A stretch of 64,000 nt of DNA from Aromatoleum evansii (GTDB taxonomy: Bacteria; Pseudomonadota; Gammaproteobacteria; Burkholderiales; Rhodocyclaceae), in the NCBI RefSeq assembly GCF_012910805.1, contig NZ_WTVK01000017.1, forward strand, positions 1 through 64,000, written 5' to 3'. The notes beneath the pieces were generated by a model. It had not been told where the DNA came from and made no database searches. It saw only the letters and a program-made list of their open reading frames with translations. Below are positions 29,763-38,452 of the stretch, in pieces (position 1 is the stretch's first letter; every line of letters begins with the position of its first letter). The position numbers and the translations under genes were made by a program.

Positions 29763-32700
29763 ATGGCAATTCAGGAAAACAACATCGTCTTCGTCGCCTC
29801 CCAGGTGATGGCCGACGTCCCCGAAGGCGGCGGCGCGGCGACGGGCACCGTCATCGTCGACGGCGCCATGAACAACGTCTTCGAGGACATCAGCGACCTC
29901 GACCGCGCCTACGGCCGGTTCAACCTGCGCAAGATCTTCATCGCCGTGCGCGAGCTCGGCACGAGCCTCTATGCCGGCGCGAAAACCGTCATCACCGCGC
30001 TGCCGACCGATCCCGCCCTCAGCTACACGCTGTTCGCGACGAACGACCCGTTCGACACCCGTACCGAGGCGGCCAGCCGCGTGCAGGCGTATCTGTTCAA
30101 AGGGACGACCTGGCCCGGCTACCTGAACGAAAACCACATCAGCGGCATGCAGACGATCTCGCTGATTCAGCGCGTCGGCTCGCAGCTGCCCGCCATCGGT
30201 AAAACGCTTTGCATCGTCCAGGACGAGGGCCTCGCCACCGAGACGGAGCAGTACGTGCGCGTCACGGGCGTTGGGTTCGTCGAGGCGACCTTCACCGATG
30301 GCGTCGGCGATTACACGCGCTGGATTGTCACCCTGACCATCTCCGACGCGCTGCGCTACAACTTCAATGGCCATTCGATCGCGCGGGTTGAATCCGCGTA
30401 CTCCTACATCGGCAAAGCGCGTATCCGCGACACCTCGGTCGCCGACGCGACGCGCTACTACGGCGCGCAGCCGCTGCAGCTCGCGGCGGCGATCGGCGAT
30501 CTGCAGGTGCGTGCCGCGTCGATGTTCGCGCAGCTGGTGCCGAGCGCGCAGACCGAAACCCCGCTCGTGTCGCGCACCTTGGCCGACGGGGTGGCGCCGA
30601 TGATCGCGTCGTCCGCGGCGGATCTCACCTACACCGCGGTGGGCGCTGCCATCGGCCCGAACCTGCGCCTCGTGCTGCGTGGCGGGGCGATGCCGGGCAC
30701 GGTGTCGGTGACGGTGGGCGCCGTGACGGTGACCGACGACCGCGCGGGCAATGTCCTGTCGGGCACGACGATCATCGGCACCATCAGCCATGCCACGGGC
30801 GAGATCGCGTTCTCGAGCAACGCGCCGGCCGCCTCGGGCACCGCGAACATCACGTATCGACCGGGCGTGGCAGCCGCCAACCAGGCGCACACGCGCACGC
30901 AGTCGGTCACGGTCGAGAACCGCGCGCTCAACTGGGTGCTGACGCTCGCGCCCATCCCCGCGCCGGGCTCGCTGCAGATCGCCTACATGGCGCAGGGCAA
31001 TTGGTATCTGCTCACGGACGACGGCGCGGGCGGGATCGTCGGAGCCGAGGCGTCGTATGGGGCGGGCACGATCAGCTATGTGACGGGCGCCGTTTCGATC
31101 ACGCTCGGCGCGCTGCCGGATGCCGGCTCGCAGATCCTGTACACGTGGGGCTCGCCGGTTCATTACGTGGTGCGGGCCGGGGCAACGGAAGACGCCGCCG
31201 CAACGCTGCGGCTCGAATTCACGTTGGCGCAGCACCCCGTTGTGCCGGGCAGCTACACCGCGAGCTACCCGGTCGGCGGGGTGTCGCGCAACGCCACCGA
31301 CGCATCGGCCAACGGCTCGATCAGCGGCACGGGCGTCACGGGCACCATTGATTACGCCACGGGGGCGGTCGCGCTGGAATTCACGGCGCCGCCGGACTCG
31401 GGCGCGAGCGTGACGAACGCCTACACCTGGCGGAATGGCACGGGGCTGATGAGCGGCACCACTGCCACCATCTCCGGCGGGCAATTCACCGTTCCCGGCA
31501 CGGCGCCGTTCCGCAACGGCGGCACGATGCTGTTCAACGTGGTGACGAGCAAGGGCAACGTGAGCGCGTCGGCGTTCATCACCACCGGCGGGCAGGTGCG
31601 CGTGAAAGCCGGCGGGGCAACGCTGCAGACCTACCGCGTGTCATGGTCAGAGCAGCCCGTCGGCACCTTCGATGCCGCGACGGGCGTCGTCACCCTCACG
31701 GCCTCGCTGTCGGTGATGGTCATGATGTGGACCGAGAACATAAAGTCGTGGGAAGGCCCGGTCGAGTCGGCCTCACTCGCGGGCGTGTCGTCGATCGCCG
31801 TCGAGCGCGATACCGCTGCGTTCGACCCCAACGCCATCACGGGCGAGGTGGTTGCACTGAGCACCGCCGGCCTCGATCTGGACCTGACGACCACCGTCGG
31901 CGACGCCACGGTCGCCTCGTCGGTGATGCTGTCGATCGCCGGCAGCATCTACGTGGACCGCGGCGGCGTGCTGTACAAGGACCCCAGCGTCACGACCGGC
32001 TCCGGCCTTGCCGCCGGCAGCATCGACTACTCGACCGGCCGCGCAAAGATCACCAGCTGGGCGAACAACACCGCGCTCGGCCTGCAGGTCATTAGCTGCC
32101 TGACCCAGTACGGCGAGTTCACCGCCGTCGCGGCATCGTTCCGCGCCCCGATCGCGCCGCTGAAGCCGACCTCCGTCAGCATCACCGCCACGGCCGCCGA
32201 CGGCACGCTGATCTCGGCCACCTCCGACGGCGACGGCAACATCAGCGGCGCCCTGGTGCGCGGCGAGGTGAACTACGAGTTCGGCACGGCGTGGCTCGAA
32301 TTCGGCGAGCTGGTCGCGACCGTCTGGACGCCGCGCGACGTGATCCCCGCGACCATCCGCTACAACGCCGTCGGCTACACCTACCTGCCGCTCAACGCGG
32401 ACATCCTCGGCATCGACCCCGTGCGCCTGCCACCCGACGGCCGGGTGCCGATCTACCGCCCCGGCGATGTCGTGATGGTGATGAACGTCGCCGACACCGC
32501 GCCGGCCACCGTCGCCAACGGCGGCACCATCGACTGCGGGCGGACCCGTATCGCCTGGGTGCGCGTCATCGACGCCAACGGCGCAACGGTGACCGCCGGC
32601 TACACGCTGAACCGCGACACCGGTATCGTCACCTTCACCGACGTCACCGGCATCGTCATGCCCGTGACGGTACGCCACACCGTGGGCGACCTGCGCCAGA

Positions 32701-33278
32701 TCACCGATGCACAGATCAGCGGCCAGCTCACGCTCGCCCGCGCGCTCACGCACACGTATCCGGTCGAGGGCACGCTCGTCGCCTCGTGCCTCATCCACGG
32801 TGACCGCCGCGCCCGCGTGTCGGCCGTGTGGGACCAGGCGACGTGGGACAACACCTGGGTCGACAACATCGTCGGCTCGGCGGCGACGGCGACGCTCGAC
32901 ACCATCGCGCACCCCATCACCGTGACGAACGAGGGTGCCGAGACCGAGCGCTGGCTGCTGCGCTGGACCAACACCACGAACGTCGAACTCATCGGCGAGA
33001 CGCGCGGCCTCGTCTATAGCGGCGCATTCACCAGCGACATCGCCCCCATCAACCCGCGCACGCGCAACCCGGACGGCTCGGGCGGCGTGCCCTATCTCAC
33101 CATCCCCGTCGCGGCCAACGGCGGCGGCTGGAGCGCCGGCAACGTCGTGCGCATCAACACCGTGGGCGCGCTCGCTGACATGTGGCTCGCGCGCTCGATT
33201 CAGCAATCGGACATGCCCGCCGGAGATGGCGCCGACGGGTGCGAGATTTACGCGCTCGGCAACATCGATCGGCCGTAA
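29763..33278 (+). CDS. Large repetitive tail/tip protein (1171 aa)
   Basis: The 1171-residue protein has an N-terminal tail-like part (residues 1-270) without repeats. A series of beta modules follows, each built round a G-[TSE]-[IFV]-x-x-x-T-G-x-[AV]-x-[IL] core. Copies start near residues 338 (GTISHATGEIAF), 436 (GTISYVTGAVSI), 527 (GTIDYATGAVAL), 634 (GTFDAATGVVTL), 753 (GSIDYSTGRAKI), 834 (GEVNYEFGTAWL) and 947 (LNRDTGIVTF). The ~90-120-residue spacing suggests Ig-like domains strung along a tip fibre. A role in the tail tip or host binding is likely. The final ~120 residues are again non-repetitive. Confidence 0.75.
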   Translation: MAIQENNIVFVASQVMADVPEGGGAATGTVIVDGAMNNVFEDISDLDRAYGRFNLRKIFIAVRELGTSLYAGAKTVITALPTDPALSYTLFATNDPFDTRTEAASRVQAYLFKGTTWPGYLNENHISGMQTISLIQRVGSQLPAIGKTLCIVQDEGLATETEQYVRVTGVGFVEATFTDGVGDYTRWIVTLTISDALRYNFNGHSIARVESAYSYIGKARIRDTSVADATRYYGAQPLQLAAAIGDLQVRAASMFAQLVPSAQTETPLVSRTLADGVAPMIASSAADLTYTAVGAAIGPNLRLVLRGGAMPGTVSVTVGAVTVTDDRAGNVLSGTTIIGTISHATGEIAFSSNAPAASGTANITYRPGVAAANQAHTRTQSVTVENRALNWVLTLAPIPAPGSLQIAYMAQGNWYLLTDDGAGGIVGAEASYGAGTISYVTGAVSITLGALPDAGSQILYTWGSPVHYVVRAGATEDAAATLRLEFTLAQHPVVPGSYTASYPVGGVSRNATDASANGSISGTGVTGTIDYATGAVALEFTAPPDSGASVTNAYTWRNGTGLMSGTTATISGGQFTVPGTAPFRNGGTMLFNVVTSKGNVSASAFITTGGQVRVKAGGATLQTYRVSWSEQPVGTFDAATGVVTLTASLSVMVMMWTENIKSWEGPVESASLAGVSSIAVERDTAAFDPNAITGEVVALSTAGLDLDLTTTVGDATVASSVMLSIAGSIYVDRGGVLYKDPSVTTGSGLAAGSIDYSTGRAKITSWANNTALGLQVISCLTQYGEFTAVAASFRAPIAPLKPTSVSITATAADGTLISATSDGDGNISGALVRGEVNYEFGTAWLEFGELVATVWTPRDVIPATIRYNAVGYTYLPLNADILGIDPVRLPPDGRVPIYRPGDVVMVMNVADTAPATVANGGTIDCGRTRIAWVRVIDANGATVTAGYTLNRDTGIVTFTDVTGIVMPVTVRHTVGDLRQITDAQISGQLTLARALTHTYPVEGTLVASCLIHGDRRARVSAVWDQATWDNTWVDNIVGSAATATLDTIAHPITVTNEGAETERWLLRWTNTTNVELIGETRGLVYSGAFTSDIAPINPRTRNPDGSGGVPYLTIPVAANGGGWSAGNVVRINTVGALADMWLARSIQQSDMPAGDGADGCEIYALGNIDRP

Positions 33279-33293
33279 GGGAGGCCTGCAGCA

Positions 33294-34424
33294 ATGGCAA
33301 TCATCAATAACGCGGTGCGCTCGTACAACAGCACCATGCCCAATGGTCCGCAGCTAGCGGGTACAGCCGGCTCACTTGTCGCGCTGCTGAAGGCGTGTTT
33401 GGTGGACGGATTCGACCCCCGGTCGGTCAATAGCATCTCAGTCTCGGGCGGCATCGCCACGGCGACGATCAGCGCGGGTAACCCATTCGCCGCAAACGAC
33501 GTGATCCGCATCGCCGGGGTGACCGGAGCGCTGTCGGCGCTCAATGGCGATTGGCGTCTGAGTTCAGGCGCTGCAACGACCTTCACGTTCGACGTCGGCA
33601 GCATGCCGGACGGGAGCGCTGCCGGCACGATGACCGCGCTGCGCGCCCCGGCGGGCTGGGTCCAGGCCTTTTCTGCGACAAACAAGGCGGCATTCAAGTC
33701 GGGGGATGTGACGGCGACCGGCAAGCTTCTCCGGGTCGATGACTCTATCGCGACCTACGCTCGGGTGATCGGCTACGAAACGATGTCGGATGTCGACACC
33801 GGCACGGGCCCGTTCCCGACAGAAGCCCTGGTGGCGGGCGGCGGGTATTGGGGAAAGAGCAGTGCGGCGAGCGGGACCGCACGGACGTGGCGCATTCGAG
33901 CCGATGCGGGCGGGTTTGAAATCTCTGTCCAATACGACGGAACGACCTGGCAGACGCATTGGTTCGGGGATTTGCTGCGCGAATCGCCAACCGATGAGGC
34001 CGCTGTGCTGCTTACGTGCGGCGAAAACACGTCTCTTTCTGCGATGGGCAATCTGCTGACGGTGAACAACAATGCCGGCCGTTTCATGCCGCGAGCCTAT
34101 TCGCAAGCAGCGGGGGCGGTCAGGGCTCGCGAATTCGCACACCCGTTGACGGGGAGCGGCGTTGGCTTTGGCGGACTCGATTATCCGGCCCCCGGAAGTG
34201 GACTTTTATATGTAACCCCCATTGAAATATGGGAGAACGGCGCCGTGATTCGGGGGGTGCTGCCGGGGGTATACGGGCCGCTGCATTCGCAGTCTCAATT
34301 GACCGACGGCGCGCTCGAGACGAGCATCGCAGGTCTCCCCGGCCGGCGATTCGTGGTGCAGAAGTCGAACTCCAATATAGGCCCGGGAGCGTTCGTGATT
34401 GACACCACGGGGCCGTGGCGATGA
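33294..34424 (+). CDS. Variable tail protein, possible receptor-binding protein
   Basis: The 376-residue protein begins like a tail-associated protein (MAIINNAVRSYNSTMPNGPQ) and has two beta-rich halves (SISVSGGIATATISAGNPFA; ISVQYDGTTWQTHWFGD). Its coding region becomes richer in A/T towards the 3' end (around 34,190-34,400), unlike the flanking structural genes. Such local composition shifts are common in host-range proteins exchanged between phages. No enzymatic motif is seen. It is followed by an overlapping small gene. Function is inferred from position only. Confidence 0.6.
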   Translation: MAIINNAVRSYNSTMPNGPQLAGTAGSLVALLKACLVDGFDPRSVNSISVSGGIATATISAGNPFAANDVIRIAGVTGALSALNGDWRLSSGAATTFTFDVGSMPDGSAAGTMTALRAPAGWVQAFSATNKAAFKSGDVTATGKLLRVDDSIATYARVIGYETMSDVDTGTGPFPTEALVAGGGYWGKSSAASGTARTWRIRADAGGFEISVQYDGTTWQTHWFGDLLRESPTDEAAVLLTCGENTSLSAMGNLLTVNNNAGRFMPRAYSQAAGAVRAREFAHPLTGSGVGFGGLDYPAPGSGLLYVTPIEIWENGAVIRGVLPGVYGPLHSQSQLTDGALETSIAGLPGRRFVVQKSNSNIGPGAFVIDTTGPWR

Positions 34425-34753
34425 GCGGGCGAATCTTGCGTCGCATGGTGGCCACCGATGCATTGGCCGGCGGAACCGGATACCTCGAGGGGACAACAAA
34501 GGTTGCCGGTACGCCAGATGCGCCCGTAAGTCGGCGCGTGCATCTGATCGTACAAACGAGTTCTCGGACAGAACTGGCGTTCCCCGGGCGTCTCTCGCGG
34601 ACCGTGTGGTCTGACCCCGTTACGGGAGCGTGGCGCTTCGACTATATCAATGCGGCGGCCAAGTTCGCTGTGATCACGTATGACCACACCGGCGTCAATG
34701 ACCCGGTCGCAAAAGTCGGTCTCACCCCAACCCCGATGCCGAATGTGATCTGA
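34421..34753 (+). CDS. Small tail-region protein
   Basis: The 110-residue protein begins at an ATG overlapping the previous stop and continues the A/T-richer patch. It contains a strand-rich segment (SRRVHLIVQTSSRTELAFPG; TGAWRFDYINAAAKFAVITY) like carbohydrate-binding or carboxypeptidase-regulatory beta domains. Close linkage with the upstream gene suggests the pair is exchanged as a unit. A role as a partner or chaperone of the tip protein is possible. The family is not recognised. Confidence 0.55.
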   Translation: MSGRILRRMVATDALAGGTGYLEGTTKVAGTPDAPVSRRVHLIVQTSSRTELAFPGRLSRTVWSDPVTGAWRFDYINAAAKFAVITYDHTGVNDPVAKVGLTPTPMPNVI

Positions 34754-34754
34754 C

Positions 34755-35174
34755 ATGGACCTCTCCACTTCTCACACCAATGCGCGCAACGCAGCCGCGC
34801 GCTTGCCCGCGCTGCAGGCCTCGTTCGATCTCCTCGACTCCGGCCCCGCCGCACCCTACGTCGAACTCTACGGCACCGTCCGCCCAGCCCCTGGCGCCGC
34901 TCCTGGTGGCTCGCCGCTCGTCACCGTCACCATGTCCAACCCGCCGGGCACCGTCGACGGCGCGCTGTTTCGCATCGACCTCACGGTGCCCATCGAAGGG
35001 CAGATCGCCGTCGCGGGCGGCGCTGTGTGGGCCCGCATCTACGACGGCGCGGGCGCCTGGTGGGCCGACGCCTCGGTCTCCGACGAGGCCGGCAGCGGCG
35101 AAATCAAGCTGCAGGTGGTAACGCTCGCCGTGGGGGCCTTCGTGCGCATCACGTCCGCGATCCTGCAGGGGTAA
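34755..35174 (+). CDS. Hypothetical tail-region protein
   Basis: The 139-residue protein starts one base after the preceding stop. A helical N-terminus (NARNAAARLPALQASFDLLD) is followed by beta strands (FRIDLTVPIEGQIAVAGGAV; KLQVVTLAVGAFVRITSAIL). The composition returns to the GC-rich phage norm. No named domain is recognised. It lies between the variable pair and the hub-like gene and is probably a baseplate or tip component. Confidence 0.6.
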   Translation: MDLSTSHTNARNAAARLPALQASFDLLDSGPAAPYVELYGTVRPAPGAAPGGSPLVTVTMSNPPGTVDGALFRIDLTVPIEGQIAVAGGAVWARIYDGAGAWWADASVSDEAGSGEIKLQVVTLAVGAFVRITSAILQG

Positions 35175-35177
35175 TCG

Positions 35178-37235
35178 GTGGCCGTCGATCTGCGTTTCTG
35201 GCGTGCGGTTACGACGACCCCTGGGGCCGTCGAGCTCCGCTTCGCCGACGCCCCCACGCAGACCGACGTTACCGGCTCGCTCGCCGCAACCCTCCCGGCG
35301 GCACAACCGCCCGCGCTGGCCCTCGCCGCCACGGGCGACAGCTATGTCCTGGTCACCGGCACGCTGTCGGCCAGCCTCCCGCTGCCGACGCTGTCGCTCA
35401 CGCTGGAAGCCATCGAGGCCCCCGTCGGCGTCACGATCGACGCGACGCTACCCGCGCCGATTCTCCCGGCCCTCGAGCTGGCTGCCCTCGGCGAGCAGCT
35501 GCAGGCCGTCACCCTCGCGGCGACGTTGCCGGCCCCGCAGATCCCGGCCCTGTCGCTCGATGTCGCCGTGACCTACGACAGCGCGCTCCCCGACGTCGTT
35601 GGGCCTCGCGCCGCCCCCCGTCACGCCTCGTCGCTCGCCATTTCCGCGGGCCTCGTGACGCCCCAACAGGCAATGCGGCCGGCGCCCACGCCGGGCGACG
35701 CCCCGCACGCACAGGCGCTGCCGCTGGCGACCGGAACCCGCCCGCGCGACCAGGGGATGCTGCCCACGCAGCGCCCCTCCCGGGTGCGCCACCAACACGG
35801 CGCCGCGCTTGAGTCCGGCCTGCGTCCTCGCCACGCCGACCATGAGCGCGCCCGTCGTGCGCTCCGGCAGCGGCACCAGTCCGGACTCGCCGCCGCTGCC
35901 GGTTCCCGGCCCCGTCATGCGGAGCAGATCCGCACGCGGCAGCACCGGCGCGCCGATCACCAATCGGGTCTGCCGCTCGACCGTGCCGCCCGCACGCGTG
36001 CCCACAACGGCCTGCCCACCGCTATCCGCCGCAGCATCCGCCACCAGCAGGCCGTACCGCTGCCGGTCGGAATGTGGCGCCCCGACCCCGTTACCGAGCC
36101 GCCGGTTCCGAACCCCTACAGCAGCCCCGTTCATCTGCTGTTCTGGCGCCTCAATGACGGCACGACGAATCTGCGGTTCGGTAACCGGCCGCCGGCGCCT
36201 GGCGTCGTTATCCCCGTTCGGGAGTTCTACCTAGTGATCAACACCGTTACCCTCGTGCGGGCCGATAACGGCGCGCCCGTGCCCGCCCGTCAGTTCTCGG
36301 CCAGCATCGACGTCGACAGCTGGACCTGGAGCTGGAGCGCGACACTCCCCGCCAGCGCGTTCGGCACCGTGCGATCGCCGGCGCTGGGCGAACAGGTCGA
36401 ACTCATCGCCACCCTGAACGGGTCCCCCCTGCGTCTGGTCGTCGAGCGCATCGGCCGTGAGCGGCGATTCGGCGATGGATGGGTCAAGGCCTCCGGTCGC
36501 GGCCGCGCCGCATGGCTCGCCGATCCTTACGCCGCGATCGAAACCCGCACCAACGCCCAGGCACGCACCGCCCGCCAGCTCCTCGAGGACGCGCTCACCA
36601 TCAACGGCGTGTCGATCGGCTGGACCGTGGATTGGCGCATCACTGATTGGCTCGTACCGGCCGGTGCATGGAGCCATCAAGGCACCTATATGGATGCCGC
36701 GACGCGCATCGCCGAAGCTGGTGGCGCCTATGTGCAGGGGCACGCCTCCGACCAGACGCTCATCGTGCTGCCGCGCTATCCGGCCGCGCCGTGGGCGTGG
36801 TCATCGCTCACGCCCGACCTCGAGCTGCCCGAGGACGTGGTCGAAGTCGAAGGGATCGAATGGACGGATCGGGCTGCGTACAACGCCGTCTATGTGACCG
36901 GCGGTTCCACGGGTGGCCGCCACGACCGCATCCTGCGCACCGGCACCGGCGCCGACCGCGTCGCCCCGCAGATCGTCGACTCGCTCGCAACGGCCCCCGA
37001 GATGACGCGGCAACGTGGTCTCGCCGCGCTCTCCGACACCGGCCGCCAAGCGCGCATCACGCTCCGGTTGCCCGTGCTGCCCGAAACCGGCCTGATTACC
37101 CCGGGCAAGCTGATCCGCTACATCGAGTCCGGAACGCCTCGCCTCGGCCTCAGCCGCGCGCTCGAGGTCAGCCACGATTACCCGCAACTCTGGCAAACGA
37201 TCCAGGTGGAAACCCATGAGCTGGAACCCATATAA
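35178..37235 (+). CDS. Tail hub-like protein with repeat-rich N-terminus
   Basis: The 685-residue protein starts at GTG 35178. It has an LRFWRA...VELRF motif at the start that recurs near residue 315 (LLFWRLNDGTTNLRF). Four ~25-residue Ala/Pro/Leu repeats follow (for example ATLPAPILPALELAALG), then an Arg/His/Pro-rich low-complexity linker (about 150-300). The globular C-terminal half (about 345-685) is rich in strands (FYLVINTVTLVRADNGAPVP; VDSWTWSWSATLPASAFG) and resembles the baseplate-hub proteins of transposable siphoviruses. The extended linker is unusual. It overlaps the last phage gene by 20 bases. Confidence 0.65.
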   Translation: MAVDLRFWRAVTTTPGAVELRFADAPTQTDVTGSLAATLPAAQPPALALAATGDSYVLVTGTLSASLPLPTLSLTLEAIEAPVGVTIDATLPAPILPALELAALGEQLQAVTLAATLPAPQIPALSLDVAVTYDSALPDVVGPRAAPRHASSLAISAGLVTPQQAMRPAPTPGDAPHAQALPLATGTRPRDQGMLPTQRPSRVRHQHGAALESGLRPRHADHERARRALRQRHQSGLAAAAGSRPRHAEQIRTRQHRRADHQSGLPLDRAARTRAHNGLPTAIRRSIRHQQAVPLPVGMWRPDPVTEPPVPNPYSSPVHLLFWRLNDGTTNLRFGNRPPAPGVVIPVREFYLVINTVTLVRADNGAPVPARQFSASIDVDSWTWSWSATLPASAFGTVRSPALGEQVELIATLNGSPLRLVVERIGRERRFGDGWVKASGRGRAAWLADPYAAIETRTNAQARTARQLLEDALTINGVSIGWTVDWRITDWLVPAGAWSHQGTYMDAATRIAEAGGAYVQGHASDQTLIVLPRYPAAPWAWSSLTPDLELPEDVVEVEGIEWTDRAAYNAVYVTGGSTGGRHDRILRTGTGADRVAPQIVDSLATAPEMTRQRGLAALSDTGRQARITLRLPVLPETGLITPGKLIRYIESGTPRLGLSRALEVSHDYPQLWQTIQVETHELEPI

Positions 37236-37440
37236 GCGCCTGATCGCGCTCCTCCCCGGCGCGCCACTCCTCACTGGCGAGGTCGTGGCCGCGCACGCCG
37301 ACGGCGTCACGATTCAGCTCAGCGACGGCGCACAACTGCGCGTCCGCGGCGAGGCTGCGGTCGGCGAACATGTGTATGTACGAGCGGGAGTGATCGAGGG
37401 GCCGGCACCCGCCCTGACGGGCGTCGATCAGACGGTGTAA
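37216..37440 (+). CDS. Small conserved protein at phage right end
   Basis: The 74-residue protein looks like one small beta barrel (GEVVAAHADGVTIQLSDGAQ; VRGEAAVGEHVYVRAGVIEG), of the OB type seen in short tail-tip accessory proteins. It overlaps the hub-like gene and is the last phage gene; the phage end follows within about 110 bases. No tail fibre, DNA modification or other right-end cargo gene lies beyond it, unlike Mu, which carries mom at this end. Confidence 0.65.
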   Translation: MSWNPYKRLIALLPGAPLLTGEVVAAHADGVTIQLSDGAQLRVRGEAAVGEHVYVRAGVIEGPAPALTGVDQTV

Positions 37441-37502
37441 CGCGCCGGTAGGGATATTGGATCAGGCGCAATTCGTTTGCGCAGGGTCCAAGCTCAAGCG
37501 AG

Positions 37503-37548
37503 TGTCAATTTTCGCGCAATTCGGTGCCAATTATCGCGCGCCGCTACA
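37503..37548. repeat. Phage right end: two 22-bp repeats and terminal CA
   Basis: TGTCAATTTTCGCG (37,503-37,516) and TGCCAATTATCGCG (37,525-37,538) start exactly 22 bases apart, like the R1/R2 transposase sites of Mu. CA follows the second 22-mer (37,547-37,548), matching the TG...CA termini of this family. The livM reading frame loses homology here. A degenerate third site (GCGCAATTCG) lies near 37,467. Confidence 0.7.
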
Positions 37549-38434
37549 TGATCGCGCCGACGATCGCGCCGGCGATGTTGCCCATGCCGCCGAACACCAC
37601 CATCGTCAGCACCGCGATCGACTCCATCAGCGAGAACGACTCGGGCGACACGAAGCCCTGGAACGTGCCGAACAGCACGCCCGACACGCCGCCGAAGGTC
37701 GCGCCGAGCGAGAACGCCAGCAGCTTCATGTTGCGCGTGTTGATGCCGATCGCCTTGGCGGCGAGCTCGTCGTCGCGCATCGCGGCCCACGCGCGGCCCA
37801 CGCGCGAGATCTGCAGGCGCTGGATGAAGATGATCGAGCCGATCACGCACGCGAGGAAGAAGTAGTAGTACAGGAACAGCGAGTTGATCGCGAGTTCTTC
37901 GGTCACCTGGACGTTGCGCGACAGGTCCCAGCCGAACAGCACGATTGGATCCAGCGCGTTGATCCCCTGCGGCCCGTTCGTGATGTTGATCGGGTAGTTC
38001 AGGTTGTTCATGAAGATGCGCACGATCTCGCCGAAGCCCAGCGTCACGATCGCGAGGTAGTCCCCTCGCAATCGCAAGACCGGGAAGCCCAGCGTGATGC
38101 CCGCCATCGCCGCGAAGAAGGCCGCCAGCGGCAGCACGATCCAGATCGGCATGTGCAGGTCGAAGTGCGGCGACGCGAGGAAGGCCGCGGTGTAGGCGCC
38201 CACCGCGTAGAACGCGATGTAGCCCAGGTCGAGCAGGCCGGCGAAGCCGACGACGAGGTTCAGGCCCAGCGCGAGCAGGATGTAGAGCAGCGCGAAGTCC
38301 AGCACGCGCACCCAGGTGCGGCCGAACATCATCGCCACCAGCGGCGCGCCGATCGCGATCGCGATCACGAGCCAGCGCGCGGCCTGCGGGTTGCGTTTGC
38401 CCAGCCAGGGAACGGCCAGTGCGAGTTCGTTCAT
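37544..38434 (-). pseudogene. livM: livM, C-terminally truncated by the prophage
   Basis: The frame encodes 296 residues of a LivM-type branched-chain amino-acid ABC permease: the conserved ALGLNLVVGFAGLLDLGYIA near residue 58, LRLRGDYLAIVTLGFGEIVR and the EAA-type VFGGMGNIAGAIVGA. It then stops immediately after GAIM because the last codon joins phage DNA. Intact relatives continue well past this point with further membrane helices. The missing part should lie beyond the phage's left end, outside the window. Transport through this complex is probably lost in the lysogen, unless precise excision occurs. Confidence 0.88.
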
Positions 38435-38452
38435 GTTCTTGTCACTCCCGCG

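Larger units (their letters stand above)
1..37548. mobile_element. Mu-like transposable prophage, right part complete, left end outside window
   Basis: The stretch holds a leftward early operon with DDE transposase, AAA ATPase, GemA and Mor-type genes, a central XRE repressor, and a rightward late region with lysis, Mu gp27/gp28/gp29/F-like head genes and a long-tail module. It ends in two 22-bp repeats followed by CA, where livM is interrupted. The leftward early region with a central repressor recalls BcepMu, while the tail genes look siphovirus-like. The left end and any target duplication lie before base 1. Every recognised core module is intact, so the element may be functional. The exact right boundary is inferred. 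Confidence 0.93.

Noticed and set aside
33294-34424. Diversity-generating retroelement target
   Set aside because: No reverse transcriptase, template repeat or accessory gene was found anywhere in the window.
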